Source: Pseudomonadota bacterium
GTDB lineage: Bacteria > Pseudomonadota > Alphaproteobacteria > Rhizobiales > Rhizobiaceae
Assembly (NCBI GenBank): GCA_023435335.1
Contig: JAEYRU010000199.1
Span: 1-13,427, forward strand
DNA: 13,427 bases
Direction: 5' to 3'
Shown: piece after piece, positions 7,791 to 13,427 of the stretch
Numbering within the stretch: the stretch's first letter is position 1
How the letters are laid out: the number at the start of each line of letters is the position of its first letter
Program-made: the position numbers and the translations under genes
The notes under the pieces: generated by a model
Databases searched by the model: none
What the model saw: only the letters and a program-made list of their open reading frames with translations
What the model was told of the DNA's origin: nothing

Positions 7791-8878
7791 TAACCGTCCT
7801 CCCTGTGCAGTAGGAAAGTCACCCCAAGAAACATGGCCACCACAACCGGCACCCAGGCGGCCAATACCGGCGGGATGAATCCCACATTCCCGAACGCCGT
7901 GAAGACGACCAAGGCGACATAAAGCAGAAAGCCGGCGAGGATTCCACCCAGAATCACTGACGCCGATTGCCCCATTCGCGCAAAGCGCAGCGATACGGTC
8001 GCGGCGATAAGCGTCATCGCCACCATGAGCATGGGCAGTGCGATAAGCGAATGGAAATGCATCGCGAATCGGTTCGGCTGCAGACCCAGCGCACGCGCCA
8101 CCTGGATCACTCGCGGCAGCTCATACACCGGAATCGTCTGCGGGCTGGTGAGCCGCTCCTGGATGTGTTCGGGCCGCAGTTCGGAAGATATCTCGACACT
8201 GTCCAGCAGGTCCTTCTGCCGGTTCCTGGTGACCCGTTGAACGTCTTCCAACTTCCATCGACCCTCTTCGAGCGTGGCGGTGCGAGCATCGTAGCGCTCC
8301 ACTATTTCGCCCGCCCGATCCACCTGCAGGAAAACCGCGTCGCCGAGCAGCAACCCACGACGTGCCGTTCGGCTCGCGCCGATGATTGTCATGCCGTCCG
8401 GCGTGCTCTGGCTGAACCAGGGTATGCTGAGTTCGTCGGAGGTGTCGGGAGACCAGCCGCGGAAGGTGACCTCCAGTTCCTCGACCTTGTCGAGCGACCA
8501 CGCTGCGATGGGGTTCAATACGGCCACCGCCGCGATGCCTGTCAGCAGGCTTGCCAGGCAGAGCGGCGCCAGGAATTGCCATGCGGAAACGCCGACTGAA
8601 CGGGCGACGACCAGCTCGTAGCGCCGGTTCAGCGACATCAGGACGCCCATCGCCGCCAGCAGCGCCACGAATGGCCAGATGAGCATGACGATCATCGGCA
8701 TGCGCATCGCGGAGAGGTAGACGCCTTTCAGGATCGTGTATTCGGGCCATGCCCCGGCGCGTCGCGCGAATTCGGTAAAGTCGACCAGGTAGGCGATGAT
8801 GACGATAGCCGCCAGCACCTGCAGGATCATTCCCATGTACCTGCGGAACAGGTAGCGCGACAGCGTCGACGCGATCAT
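7790..8878 (-). CDS. lptG: LPS export ABC transporter permease LptG
   Basis: This is a 362-residue inner-membrane protein, close to the E. coli length of 360. With LptF and the ATPase LptB it extracts LPS from the inner membrane and passes it to the LptC/LptA bridge. Three N-terminal membrane segments lie near residues 15-34, 57-82 and 101-125. A periplasmic jellyroll follows (about 130-270), then three more segments near 275-298, 307-329 and 335-357. The YELVVARSVGVS stretch at 87-98 is the cytoplasmic coupling region that contacts LptB. The ATG at 8878 overlaps the lptF stop as ATGA, with GGAGG 8 nt upstream. The frame is open far upstream through lptF, but that part has no LptG character. 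Confidence 0.96.
   Translation of the reverse strand: MIASTLSRYLFRRYMGMILQVLAAIVIIAYLVDFTEFARRAGAWPEYTILKGVYLSAMRMPMIVMLIWPFVALLAAMGVLMSLNRRYELVVARSVGVSAWQFLAPLCLASLLTGIAAVAVLNPIAAWSLDKVEELEVTFRGWSPDTSDELSIPWFSQSTPDGMTIIGASRTARRGLLLGDAVFLQVDRAGEIVERYDARTATLEEGRWKLEDVQRVTRNRQKDLLDSVEISSELRPEHIQERLTSPQTIPVYELPRVIQVARALGLQPNRFAMHFHSLIALPMLMVAMTLIAATVSLRFARMGQSASVILGGILAGFLLYVALVVFTAFGNVGFIPPVLAAWVPVVVAMFLGVTFLLHREDG
7798..7803 (-). promoter_or_regulatory. Ribosome binding site deciding the GTG start of lptD
   Basis: GGGAGG on the minus strand lies 7 nt before the GTG at 7790, inside the last codons of lptG. It favours GTG over the ATG at 7784, whose spacing would be 13 nt. Confidence 0.7.
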
Positions 8879-10077
8879 GGCCGCTGCCTCCGGCCAGAGG
8901 CCGCTCTTGCCAGATTCATCGCGCCCGCCAACCTGGAAAGCGCGCCGTCTGTGGCCCGGCCCGCGCCTTCCATCACCCGCTTCGGGATACGCATCGTCCG
9001 TCCGCGCAAGATGAGCATGCTGAACAGCGCTATCGCGCTCAATGGCACGGCATAGGCAAGCGCCGCGAATATCGCATTCTCGCCGGAATTCGCCACCGTG
9101 AAGAAGCCAAGAGCCCTGAACGCGAGCGCCACCAGCGCGCCAATCAGGATCTGCGCCGGCTGGTCCTGCCGGTTTGAGCGCGCGCTGCCTGCGAAATACA
9201 CCGCGACCAGCCCGAACACCATCGGGTACAGCCACTCGGAGAAGCGGCGATGGATTTCGCGGCGAAGCTCGGCGGGCCGGTCCCGGAGAAGGGGATCTTC
9301 CGGATCCGGGGCCAGGAGGTAGCCGGTCGGCAACTCCTCCGGCCGGTAGCTCACGCGGCCGCTGCGCCCGAGGAATTGCGAGAAATCGAGCGCCGTCGTG
9401 GCGAACGAGATGATCGAGACGTTGCGGTCGAGCTTGTTGCGGCGATGCACCTCGCCATCGGCGAGCACGAACAGGCTGGCGCCTTGGTGCTCGAGCAGGG
9501 TGCCGCGCCGGGCATAGTAGATGAGTTCGGTGACCGGGTCCCGCGTGTCGACAATCACCACCTGGCCGAACTCGCCGCTCGGCAGTTCGGTGCCGATTTG
9601 GATGAAGGTTCCGCTCTGCACCGGAACGAAGGATCCGGACTGGACGGCCGAACGGATGAGATCGGCGCTGGCCGCTTCGATCGTGTCCTGCATGGTGCGG
9701 TTCGCCCACGGCTCGACCGTGAGGCTGATGGCGAGGCTTGCAAGCGTCGTCAGCGCGGCCAGCAGGATGATCGGACGCGCTGTGGCGGATGGGCGTCGTC
9801 CTGCTGCCTCCAGTACCGCAAGCTCGGAGTCCGTGTTCATCGCGCTCAGCGTCCGCATCGCGCCCACGAGCAGCGCGAAAGGCGCGACCAGCAGGCCGAT
9901 CATGGGCACGAACATGAGCGCGATCACCGCGAAATTGGCAGCGGCGTCGGCCGACCGCGTCACCATGTCGACCTGCGTGAGAAGCTGTGTGGTCAGCACG
10001 ATGCCGGTCGCGACCAGCAACGCCGAAAGCGCCATCGTGAAGACACGCCGGAAGATATAGCGTTCGATCAGCTTCAT
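8875..10077 (-). CDS. lptF: LPS export ABC transporter permease LptF
   Basis: This is a 400-residue inner-membrane permease, the partner of LptG in the LptB2FG complex. Membrane segments lie near residues 11-34, 47-75 and 101-122. A periplasmic jellyroll region follows (about 125-290; IQIGTELPSGEFGQVVIVD), then three C-terminal segments (WLYPMVFGLVAVYF, ILIGALVALAFRALGFF, AYAVPLSAIALFSMLIL). ELAVLEAAGR at 85-94 is the coupling region for LptB. It is longer than E. coli LptF (366), partly through a basic cytoplasmic tail of ~40 residues rich in Arg and Ala. The ATG at 10077 starts the typical MKLIERYIFRR sequence; only a weak purine stretch precedes it. It is the first gene of the minus-strand group and is divergent from pepA. 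Confidence 0.95.
   Translation of the reverse strand: MKLIERYIFRRVFTMALSALLVATGIVLTTQLLTQVDMVTRSADAAANFAVIALMFVPMIGLLVAPFALLVGAMRTLSAMNTDSELAVLEAAGRRPSATARPIILLAALTTLASLAISLTVEPWANRTMQDTIEAASADLIRSAVQSGSFVPVQSGTFIQIGTELPSGEFGQVVIVDTRDPVTELIYYARRGTLLEHQGASLFVLADGEVHRRNKLDRNVSIISFATTALDFSQFLGRSGRVSYRPEELPTGYLLAPDPEDPLLRDRPAELRREIHRRFSEWLYPMVFGLVAVYFAGSARSNRQDQPAQILIGALVALAFRALGFFTVANSGENAIFAALAYAVPLSAIALFSMLILRGRTMRIPKRVMEGAGRATDGALSRLAGAMNLARAASGRRQRP
8887..8891 (-). promoter_or_regulatory. Ribosome binding site of lptG inside lptF
   Basis: GGAGG on the minus strand lies 8 nt before the lptG ATG at 8878, within the final codons of lptF. It fixes the lptG start and fits balanced, coupled synthesis of the LptF/LptG pair. 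Confidence 0.7.
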
Positions 10078-10185
10078 ACCGGCCTGGTTGTCTTAATGGC
10101 ACACAGCGCTGCAAACGGGCTGAAACCCGTCCGGAACCAGCCTGCCTTCATCGTCCCCATGCCCCATGAGACTGGAGAATGGCTA

Positions 10186-10214
10186 ATAATGGCGGAAGAA
10201 GGACGCTTAACCAA
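10186..10214 (-). promoter_or_regulatory. Candidate sigma-70 promoter for lptF
   Basis: On the minus strand TTGGTT (10214-10209) is followed after exactly 17 nt by CATTAT (10191-10186), matching 3 of 6 and 4 of 6 consensus positions. It would start transcription about 100 nt before the lptF ATG. The spacing and location are good but the hexamers are only moderate matches. Confidence 0.3.
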
Positions 10215-10221
10215 TTACTAA
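10207..10221. promoter_or_regulatory. CtrA-like box (TTAA-N7-CTAA)
   Basis: TTAA, 7 nt, CTAA differs by one base from the full CtrA recognition pattern TTAA-N7-TTAA of alphaproteobacteria. It overlaps the -35 element of the lptF promoter candidate, a position that would allow cell-cycle control of LPS export. A single near-match in an AT-rich patch can arise by chance. Confidence 0.25.
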
Positions 10222-10249
10222 TACGCCAATCCGCTTGGAAAGTTGCCCG

Positions 10250-10327
10250 ATGATGAAGCCGCTTGGATACGGGACAGATCGCCGGGCGCGCACCCGGCGA
10301 TTTGCCCGGGCGCATGCCATCGTGTAG
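10250..10327 (+). CDS. Possible Arg-rich 25-codon leader ORF upstream of pepA
   Basis: ATG at 10250 (a second ATG follows at once) opens a 25-codon frame ending in TAG at 10325-10327, 86 nt before the pepA ATG. GGAAAG at 10237-10242 lies 7 nt upstream as a plausible ribosome binding site. The peptide has six arginines in residues 11-20, and those codons sit on the 9-bp hairpin at 10278-10301. This resembles the layout of leader peptides that sense ribosome stalling. However, GC-rich hairpins tend to encode Arg anyway, and I recognise no homologue. Treat it as a hypothesis. Confidence 0.25.
   Translation: MMKPLGYGTDRRARTRRFARAHAIV
10278..10301 (+). other. Strong GC-rich hairpin in the pepA leader
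   Basis: ATCGCCGGG and CCCGGCGAT form a perfect 9-bp stem with a 6-nt loop, followed by TT and then the palindrome GCCCGGGC (10304-10311). Its right-arm CCCGGC (10293-10298) could instead pair with GCCGGG at 10359-10364, giving two mutually exclusive folds. It could act as an attenuator, a weak terminator or an mRNA stabiliser. Confidence 0.45.
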
Positions 10328-10364
10328 GCGTGGGAGAGGCGCAGCGAGCCCTGCCTTAGCCGGG

Positions 10365-10379
10365 ACCGGCGTTGCCGGT
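10365..10379 (+). other. Second hairpin before the pepA ribosome binding site
   Basis: ACCGGC and GCCGGT form a 6-bp stem with a 3-nt GTT loop, about 25 nt before the pepA Shine-Dalgarno sequence. No T-run follows. Confidence 0.35.
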
Positions 10380-10404
10380 TGACCGTTCCCTGATTGATGC
10401 ATTC

Positions 10405-10408
10405 GGAG
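10405..10408 (+). promoter_or_regulatory. Ribosome binding site deciding the pepA start
   Basis: GGAG lies 5 nt before the ATG at 10414. It supports that ATG over a TTG at 10372, which would add 14 residues from the leader. Confidence 0.65.
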
Positions 10409-10413
10409 TGACC

Positions 10414-11907
10414 ATGCCCAAGACTATCGAAATCGGATTCGCCCGTTCGGCCAGGCCATCCGACGGTCTCGCCGTGTTGTTGGCGGCGGAAGGCGGAAAG
10501 CTGGGTGCGGCAGCCGAGACCGTCGATCCAGCCAAGGTGCTGCCCAGGGTGTTCCGGATAAGTGCGTTTAAGGGCAAGGCGCGCTCCGCCGTCGACGTCA
10601 TCGCGCCGCAGGGTTCCAGCGCCGACAGGATCGCGGTCATCGGGATCGGCGACCCCGCGGCGCCGCAGCCCGATGCCTGGGCGCGCCTCGGCGGGGCGAT
10701 TTGCGGACAATTCGGCAAGGCCTCGAAGGTGACCGTGTGGCTCGATGCGCCGGGCGCGCAGATCGGCGGCAAGGAGGCGGCGGAAGTCGCCCTCGGCATC
10801 CTGCTGCGGGCCTACAGCTTCGACCGCTACAAGACAAAGAAGGGCGACGACGAAAACGGCAGCGCATCCGGCAAGGTGCGGGTGACTCTCGTGACCAGCG
10901 GTGCCAGCGTCGCGAAGCGTGAGTTCGCCGTTGCGCAGGCGCTCGACGGCGGCATTCGCCTCGCGCGCGACCTCGTCAACGAGCCCGCAAACATCCTCGG
11001 CCCTGTCGAATTCGCCGAGAAGGCCAAGGAACTCGGCAAGCTCGGGGTGAAGGTCGACATCCTGACCGAGCGGGAGATGAGGAAGCTTGGCATGGGCGCG
11101 TTGCTCGGCGTTGCCCAGGGGTCGGCCCGCCCGCCGCGGATGGCGATCATGGAGTGGAATGGCGGCAAGCCGCGAGAGAAGCCGGTGGCCTTCATCGGGA
11201 AGGGCGTTGTCTTCGACACAGGCGGCAATTCAATCAAGCCCGCCGGCGGCATGGAAGACATGAAGGGGGACATGGGCGGTGCGGCCACCGTCACCGGCCT
11301 CATGCACACGCTCGCGGCCCGCAAGGCGAAGGTCAACGCGGTGGGCATCATCGGCCTCGTCGAGAACATGGTCGACGGCAACGCCCAGCGTCCGGGCGAT
11401 ATCGTTACCTCGATGTCCGGACAGACCATCGAAGTTCTCAACACAGATGCTGAGGGCCGGCTCGTTCTCGCCGACGCGCTCTGGTACTGCCAGGAGCGTT
11501 TCAAGCCGCGTTTCATGGTCGACTTGGCGACGCTCACCGGCGCAATAATGGTGGCGCTGGGCCAGAGCCACGCGGGGCTTTTCTCCAACAACGACGAGCT
11601 GGCCGAGCGGCTGACTGCGGCCGGGCTCGTGACCCAGGAGAAGTTGTGGCGCATGCCTATGGGGCCTGAGTACGACAAGCTGATCGATTCCAAGAACGCC
11701 GATATGAAGAACATCGGCGGCCGCAACGCCGGTGCGATCACCGCTGCGCAGTTCCTCCAACGCTTCGTCAAGGACACGCCCTGGGCGCATCTCGACGTCG
11801 CCGGAACCGCGATGGGTTCGCCGTCGAGCGACATAAGCCAGGGCTGGGCTTCGGGCTTCGGCGTCAGGCTGCTGGACCGGCTCGTGCGGGAACACTACGA
11901 GGCCTGA
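10414..11907 (+). CDS. pepA: Leucyl aminopeptidase PepA (M17 family)
   Basis: This 497-residue cytoplasmic di-metal aminopeptidase forms hexamers and removes N-terminal residues such as leucine from peptides; in E. coli PepA also binds DNA in recombination and carAB control. The N-terminal domain (about 1-165) is variable. The C-terminal catalytic domain holds every expected ligand: Lys263 and Asp268 in GKGVVFDTGG, catalytic Lys275, Asp286 in MKGDMGG, and Asp345, Glu347 and Arg349 in NTDAEGR. The length matches the family. It is divergent from lptF and 44 bp upstream of holC, the same neighbours as in E. coli. The gap before holC contains a small CCGGG/CCCGG hairpin (11916-11928). The leader features suggest possible post-transcriptional control. 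Confidence 0.97.
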   Translation: MPKTIEIGFARSARPSDGLAVLLAAEGGKLGAAAETVDPAKVLPRVFRISAFKGKARSAVDVIAPQGSSADRIAVIGIGDPAAPQPDAWARLGGAICGQFGKASKVTVWLDAPGAQIGGKEAAEVALGILLRAYSFDRYKTKKGDDENGSASGKVRVTLVTSGASVAKREFAVAQALDGGIRLARDLVNEPANILGPVEFAEKAKELGKLGVKVDILTEREMRKLGMGALLGVAQGSARPPRMAIMEWNGGKPREKPVAFIGKGVVFDTGGNSIKPAGGMEDMKGDMGGAATVTGLMHTLAARKAKVNAVGIIGLVENMVDGNAQRPGDIVTSMSGQTIEVLNTDAEGRLVLADALWYCQERFKPRFMVDLATLTGAIMVALGQSHAGLFSNNDELAERLTAAGLVTQEKLWRMPMGPEYDKLIDSKNADMKNIGGRNAGAITAAQFLQRFVKDTPWAHLDVAGTAMGSPSSDISQGWASGFGVRLLDRLVREHYEA

Positions 11908-11951
11908 GCGGCCAGCCGGGCAACCCGGTCGCGATTTGGCCGGGAGCGGAC

Positions 11952-12407
11952 ATGCCGATGACCGAGGTGCTTTTCTACCACTTGACTGAATCCACGCTCG
12001 AGGAGGCGCTGCCCGGCCTGCTGGAACGCAGCGTCGGCCGCGGCTGGCGCGCCGTGGTGCAGACCGGCAGCGAGGAGCGGCGCGATGCGCTCGATCAGCA
12101 CCTGTGGACCTTCCGCGACGATTCTTTCCTCGCCCACGGCACCGATCGCGAGCCGCACGCGGCAGAGCACCCGGTGCTCCTCACCGTGTCTGACGCGAAT
12201 CCCAACGGCGCCGCGATACGCTTCCTGGTGGACGGGGCCGAACCGCCGCCGCTCGATGCCTATGAGCGCGCGGTCTTCATGTTCGACGGACACGATCAGG
12301 CGCAGTTGGAGGCAGCCCGCCGCCAATGGAAGGAACTCAAGGCGTCGGGTCATGCCGTGACCTACTGGCAGCAAGGGCCGGACAAGCGCTGGGAGCGCAA
12401 GGCCTAG
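11952..12407 (+). CDS. holC: DNA polymerase III chi subunit HolC
   Basis: This is a 151-residue protein of the HolC family. In the clamp-loader complex chi bridges the psi subunit and single-stranded DNA-binding protein during replication. Family marks are the N-terminal MTEVLFYHLTEST strand, GRGWRAVVQTGSEER (about 29-43), DQHLWTFRDDSFLAHG (48-63), and the C-terminal helix-strand AARRQWKELKASGHAVTYWQ. The start is ATG 11952, 5 nt after GGGAG; ATG 11958, two codons later, has 11-nt spacing and cannot be excluded. It follows pepA by 44 bp, probably in one transcript. A psi (HolD) gene is not seen. Confidence 0.95.
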   Translation: MPMTEVLFYHLTESTLEEALPGLLERSVGRGWRAVVQTGSEERRDALDQHLWTFRDDSFLAHGTDREPHAAEHPVLLTVSDANPNGAAIRFLVDGAEPPPLDAYERAVFMFDGHDQAQLEAARRQWKELKASGHAVTYWQQGPDKRWERKA

Positions 12408-12438
12408 AAGAAGATCGGCCGGACGACTGCTCCAATCA

Positions 12439-12457
12439 TTGGGCCGTCGCGGCCCAA
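12439..12457. terminator. Hairpin between holC and the ABC-F gene (possible terminator)
   Basis: TTGGGCC and GGCCCAA form a perfect 7-bp stem with a 5-nt loop, 31 nt after the holC stop. No T-run follows on either strand, so it is at best a weak terminator or a processing/pause site. It separates pepA-holC from the ABC-F gene in a 96-bp gap. Confidence 0.35.
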
Positions 12458-12503
12458 CGTGCCCCCTTGCCATGCAGGGCGTGCTCCGCCATTAACGCGC
12501 GCC

Positions 12504-13427
12504 ATGCTGACCATCAATGACCTCTCCCTCCGCGTCGCCGGACGCCTTCTGATCGACCATGCCTCGCTGGCGCTGCCCGCCGGTACGAAGGCCGGTCTCG
12601 TCGGCCGCAATGGAACCGGCAAGACCACGCTGTTCAAGGCGATCACCGGCGAACTCGCCTCGGAGACTGGTTCGATCCACCTTCCGAAGAACACGCGCAT
12701 CGGCCAGGTCGCGCAGGAAGCGCCAGGCACCGAGGAGCCGCTGATCGAGATCGTGCTCAAGGCGGATCTTGAGCGCGCGGCGCTGCTTGCGGAGGAGCAG
12801 ACCGCGACGGACGCGCAGCGCATCGCCGACATACATATCCGCCTGGCTGACATCGACGCCCATACGGCCGAGGCGCGCGCCGCTACCATCCTCGCCGGCC
12901 TGGGGTTTGACGATGAAGCGCAACAGAGGCCCGCATCCTCGTTTTCCGGCGGCTGGCGGATGCGCGTGGCGCTGGCGGCAGTGCTCTTTTCGCGCCCGGA
13001 TTTGCTGCTGCTCGACGAGCCAACCAACTATCTCGACCTGGAAGGCACGCTCTGGCTGGAGAATTATGTCTCCAGATACCCGCACACCGTGCTCCTGATC
13101 AGCCACGACCGCGATCTGCTCAACACGGCGGTCAATTCGATCGTGCATCTCGACCAGAAGAAGCTGACCTTCTGGCGCGGCGGCTACGATCAGTTCGAGC
13201 GCCAGCGCGCAGAGCAGCTCGAGTTGCAGGAAAAGAGCAGGATCAAGCAGGAGGCGGCGCGCAAACATCTCCAGTCCTTCGTGGACCGGTTCCGTGCCAA
13301 GGCGTCGAAGGCGCGGCAGGCGCAATCCCGCATCAAGGCGCTCGAGAGAATGAAGCCGATCGCGGCGGTGATCGAGGATTCGGTGCGGCCGTTTTCGTTC
13401 CCGGAGCCGGTGAAGACTGTCGCCTCG
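12504..13427 (+). CDS. ABC-F family ATPase, YheS-like (3' partial)
   Basis: 308 residues are visible and the frame runs off the window exactly at a codon end. The first ATP-binding domain is complete: Walker A GRNGTGKTT (34-42), signature FSGGW (147-151), Walker B LLLLDEPTN (167-175) and switch His201. An interdomain linker rich in Lys, Arg and Gln follows (about 236-290, with FVDRFRAKASKARQAQSRIK), the segment that contacts P-site tRNA in ABC-F proteins. There are no membrane segments. ABC-F proteins act on the ribosome, rescuing or regulating translation, and some give antibiotic resistance. The close likeness to E. coli YheS in linker and signature points to a housekeeping member. After DEPTN it has Tyr where YheS has His. 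No Shine-Dalgarno sequence precedes the ATG at 12504. The second ATPase domain is outside the window. Confidence 0.93.
   Translation, partial: MLTINDLSLRVAGRLLIDHASLALPAGTKAGLVGRNGTGKTTLFKAITGELASETGSIHLPKNTRIGQVAQEAPGTEEPLIEIVLKADLERAALLAEEQTATDAQRIADIHIRLADIDAHTAEARAATILAGLGFDDEAQQRPASSFSGGWRMRVALAAVLFSRPDLLLLDEPTNYLDLEGTLWLENYVSRYPHTVLLISHDRDLLNTAVNSIVHLDQKKLTFWRGGYDQFERQRAEQLELQEKSRIKQEAARKHLQSFVDRFRAKASKARQAQSRIKALERMKPIAAVIEDSVRPFSFPEPVKTVAS

Larger units (their letters stand above)
10078..10413. other. Divergent control region between lptF and pepA (336 bp)
   Basis: This is the only non-coding stretch over 300 bp. The middle (about 10180-10245) is AT-rich against a GC-rich background and is the likely site of the divergent promoters. 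It holds an lptF promoter candidate, a CtrA-like box, a possible 25-codon leader ORF, and hairpins at 10115-10130 (ACGGG/CCCGT, weak, lptF leader), 10278-10301 and 10365-10379. A weak forward promoter candidate for pepA is TTGCCC (10243-10248), 17 nt, GATACG (10266-10271), a poor match. I saw no tRNA or recognisable riboswitch. Confidence 0.6.

Noticed and set aside
8879..10114. Long upstream extension of the lptG reading frame across lptF
   Set aside because: It is the other frame of lptF; LptG homology and a good ribosome binding site begin at 8878.
9250..10221. 323-codon open frame on the plus strand over lptF
   Set aside because: It is antisense to a clear LptF; high GC keeps the opposite frame open. 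Its product shows no domain and is rich in Arg, Gly and Ala.
10827..11834. 335-codon open frame on the minus strand over pepA
   Set aside because: It is antisense to the complete PepA catalytic domain; its product has low complexity and no motif.
12461..12480. GCCC / GGGC pairing after the holC hairpin
   Set aside because: Only 4 bp with a long loop; not a credible structure.
12492..13325. 277-codon open frame on the minus strand over the ABC-F gene
   Set aside because: It is antisense to an ABC-F with intact ATPase motifs.
1..13427. CRISPR arrays, insertion sequences, phage genes, tRNA or rRNA genes
   Set aside because: No tandem direct repeats with spacers, transposase or integrase motifs, or cloverleaf-like segments were seen; the few gaps are short and explained.

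Overview
The window is about 63% GC. It reads as the chromosome of an alphaproteobacterium, most likely of the order Hyphomicrobiales (Rhizobiales) and perhaps close to the Mesorhizobium/Phyllobacteriaceae group. The basis is the style of the LptD, SurA-like and LptF/G proteins, the gene order, and an SbmA/BacA-like ABC transporter with a fused ATPase. The placement is inference from protein style, because no marker RNA is present. Coding density is very high and nearly every gene is a conserved housekeeping gene.

Layout. Bases 1-1903 (+): the 3' part of an SbmA/BacA-like ABC permease-ATPase fusion, overlapping by 4 bp an MhqD-like carboxylesterase/phospholipase-type alpha/beta hydrolase. Bases 1917-10077 (-), read right to left: lptF, lptG, lptD, a SurA-like chaperone, pdxA, rsmA and a small cupin protein. 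They are packed with 4-bp or 1-bp overlaps (lptF/lptG, lptG/lptD, pdxA/rsmA) or gaps of 69-80 bp, so they probably form one or a few transcription units. Bases 10078-10413: the only non-coding stretch over 300 bp, a divergent control region with an lptF promoter candidate, a CtrA-like box, two GC-rich hairpins and a possible 25-codon leader ORF. Bases 10414-13427 (+): pepA, holC and the 5' part of a YheS-like ABC-F ATPase that runs off the edge.

How the genes work together. LptF and LptG are the inner-membrane half of the LPS exporter and LptD is its outer-membrane translocon. The SurA-like protein would chaperone LptD and other barrel proteins in the periplasm. PdxA (vitamin B6 synthesis) and RsmA (16S rRNA dimethylation) ride downstream, as in the lptD-surA-pdxA-rsmA order known from Escherichia coli. 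On the other side, the divergent lptFG / pepA-holC arrangement also matches E. coli, so two loci that are separate there are joined here.

I see no phage, IS, CRISPR, tRNA, rRNA, toxin-antitoxin or defence genes, and no clear novel multi-gene system. The points most worth a second look are the pepA leader, the cysteine pattern of LptD, the degenerate PPIase region of the SurA-like protein, and the transporter-hydrolase pair at the left edge.
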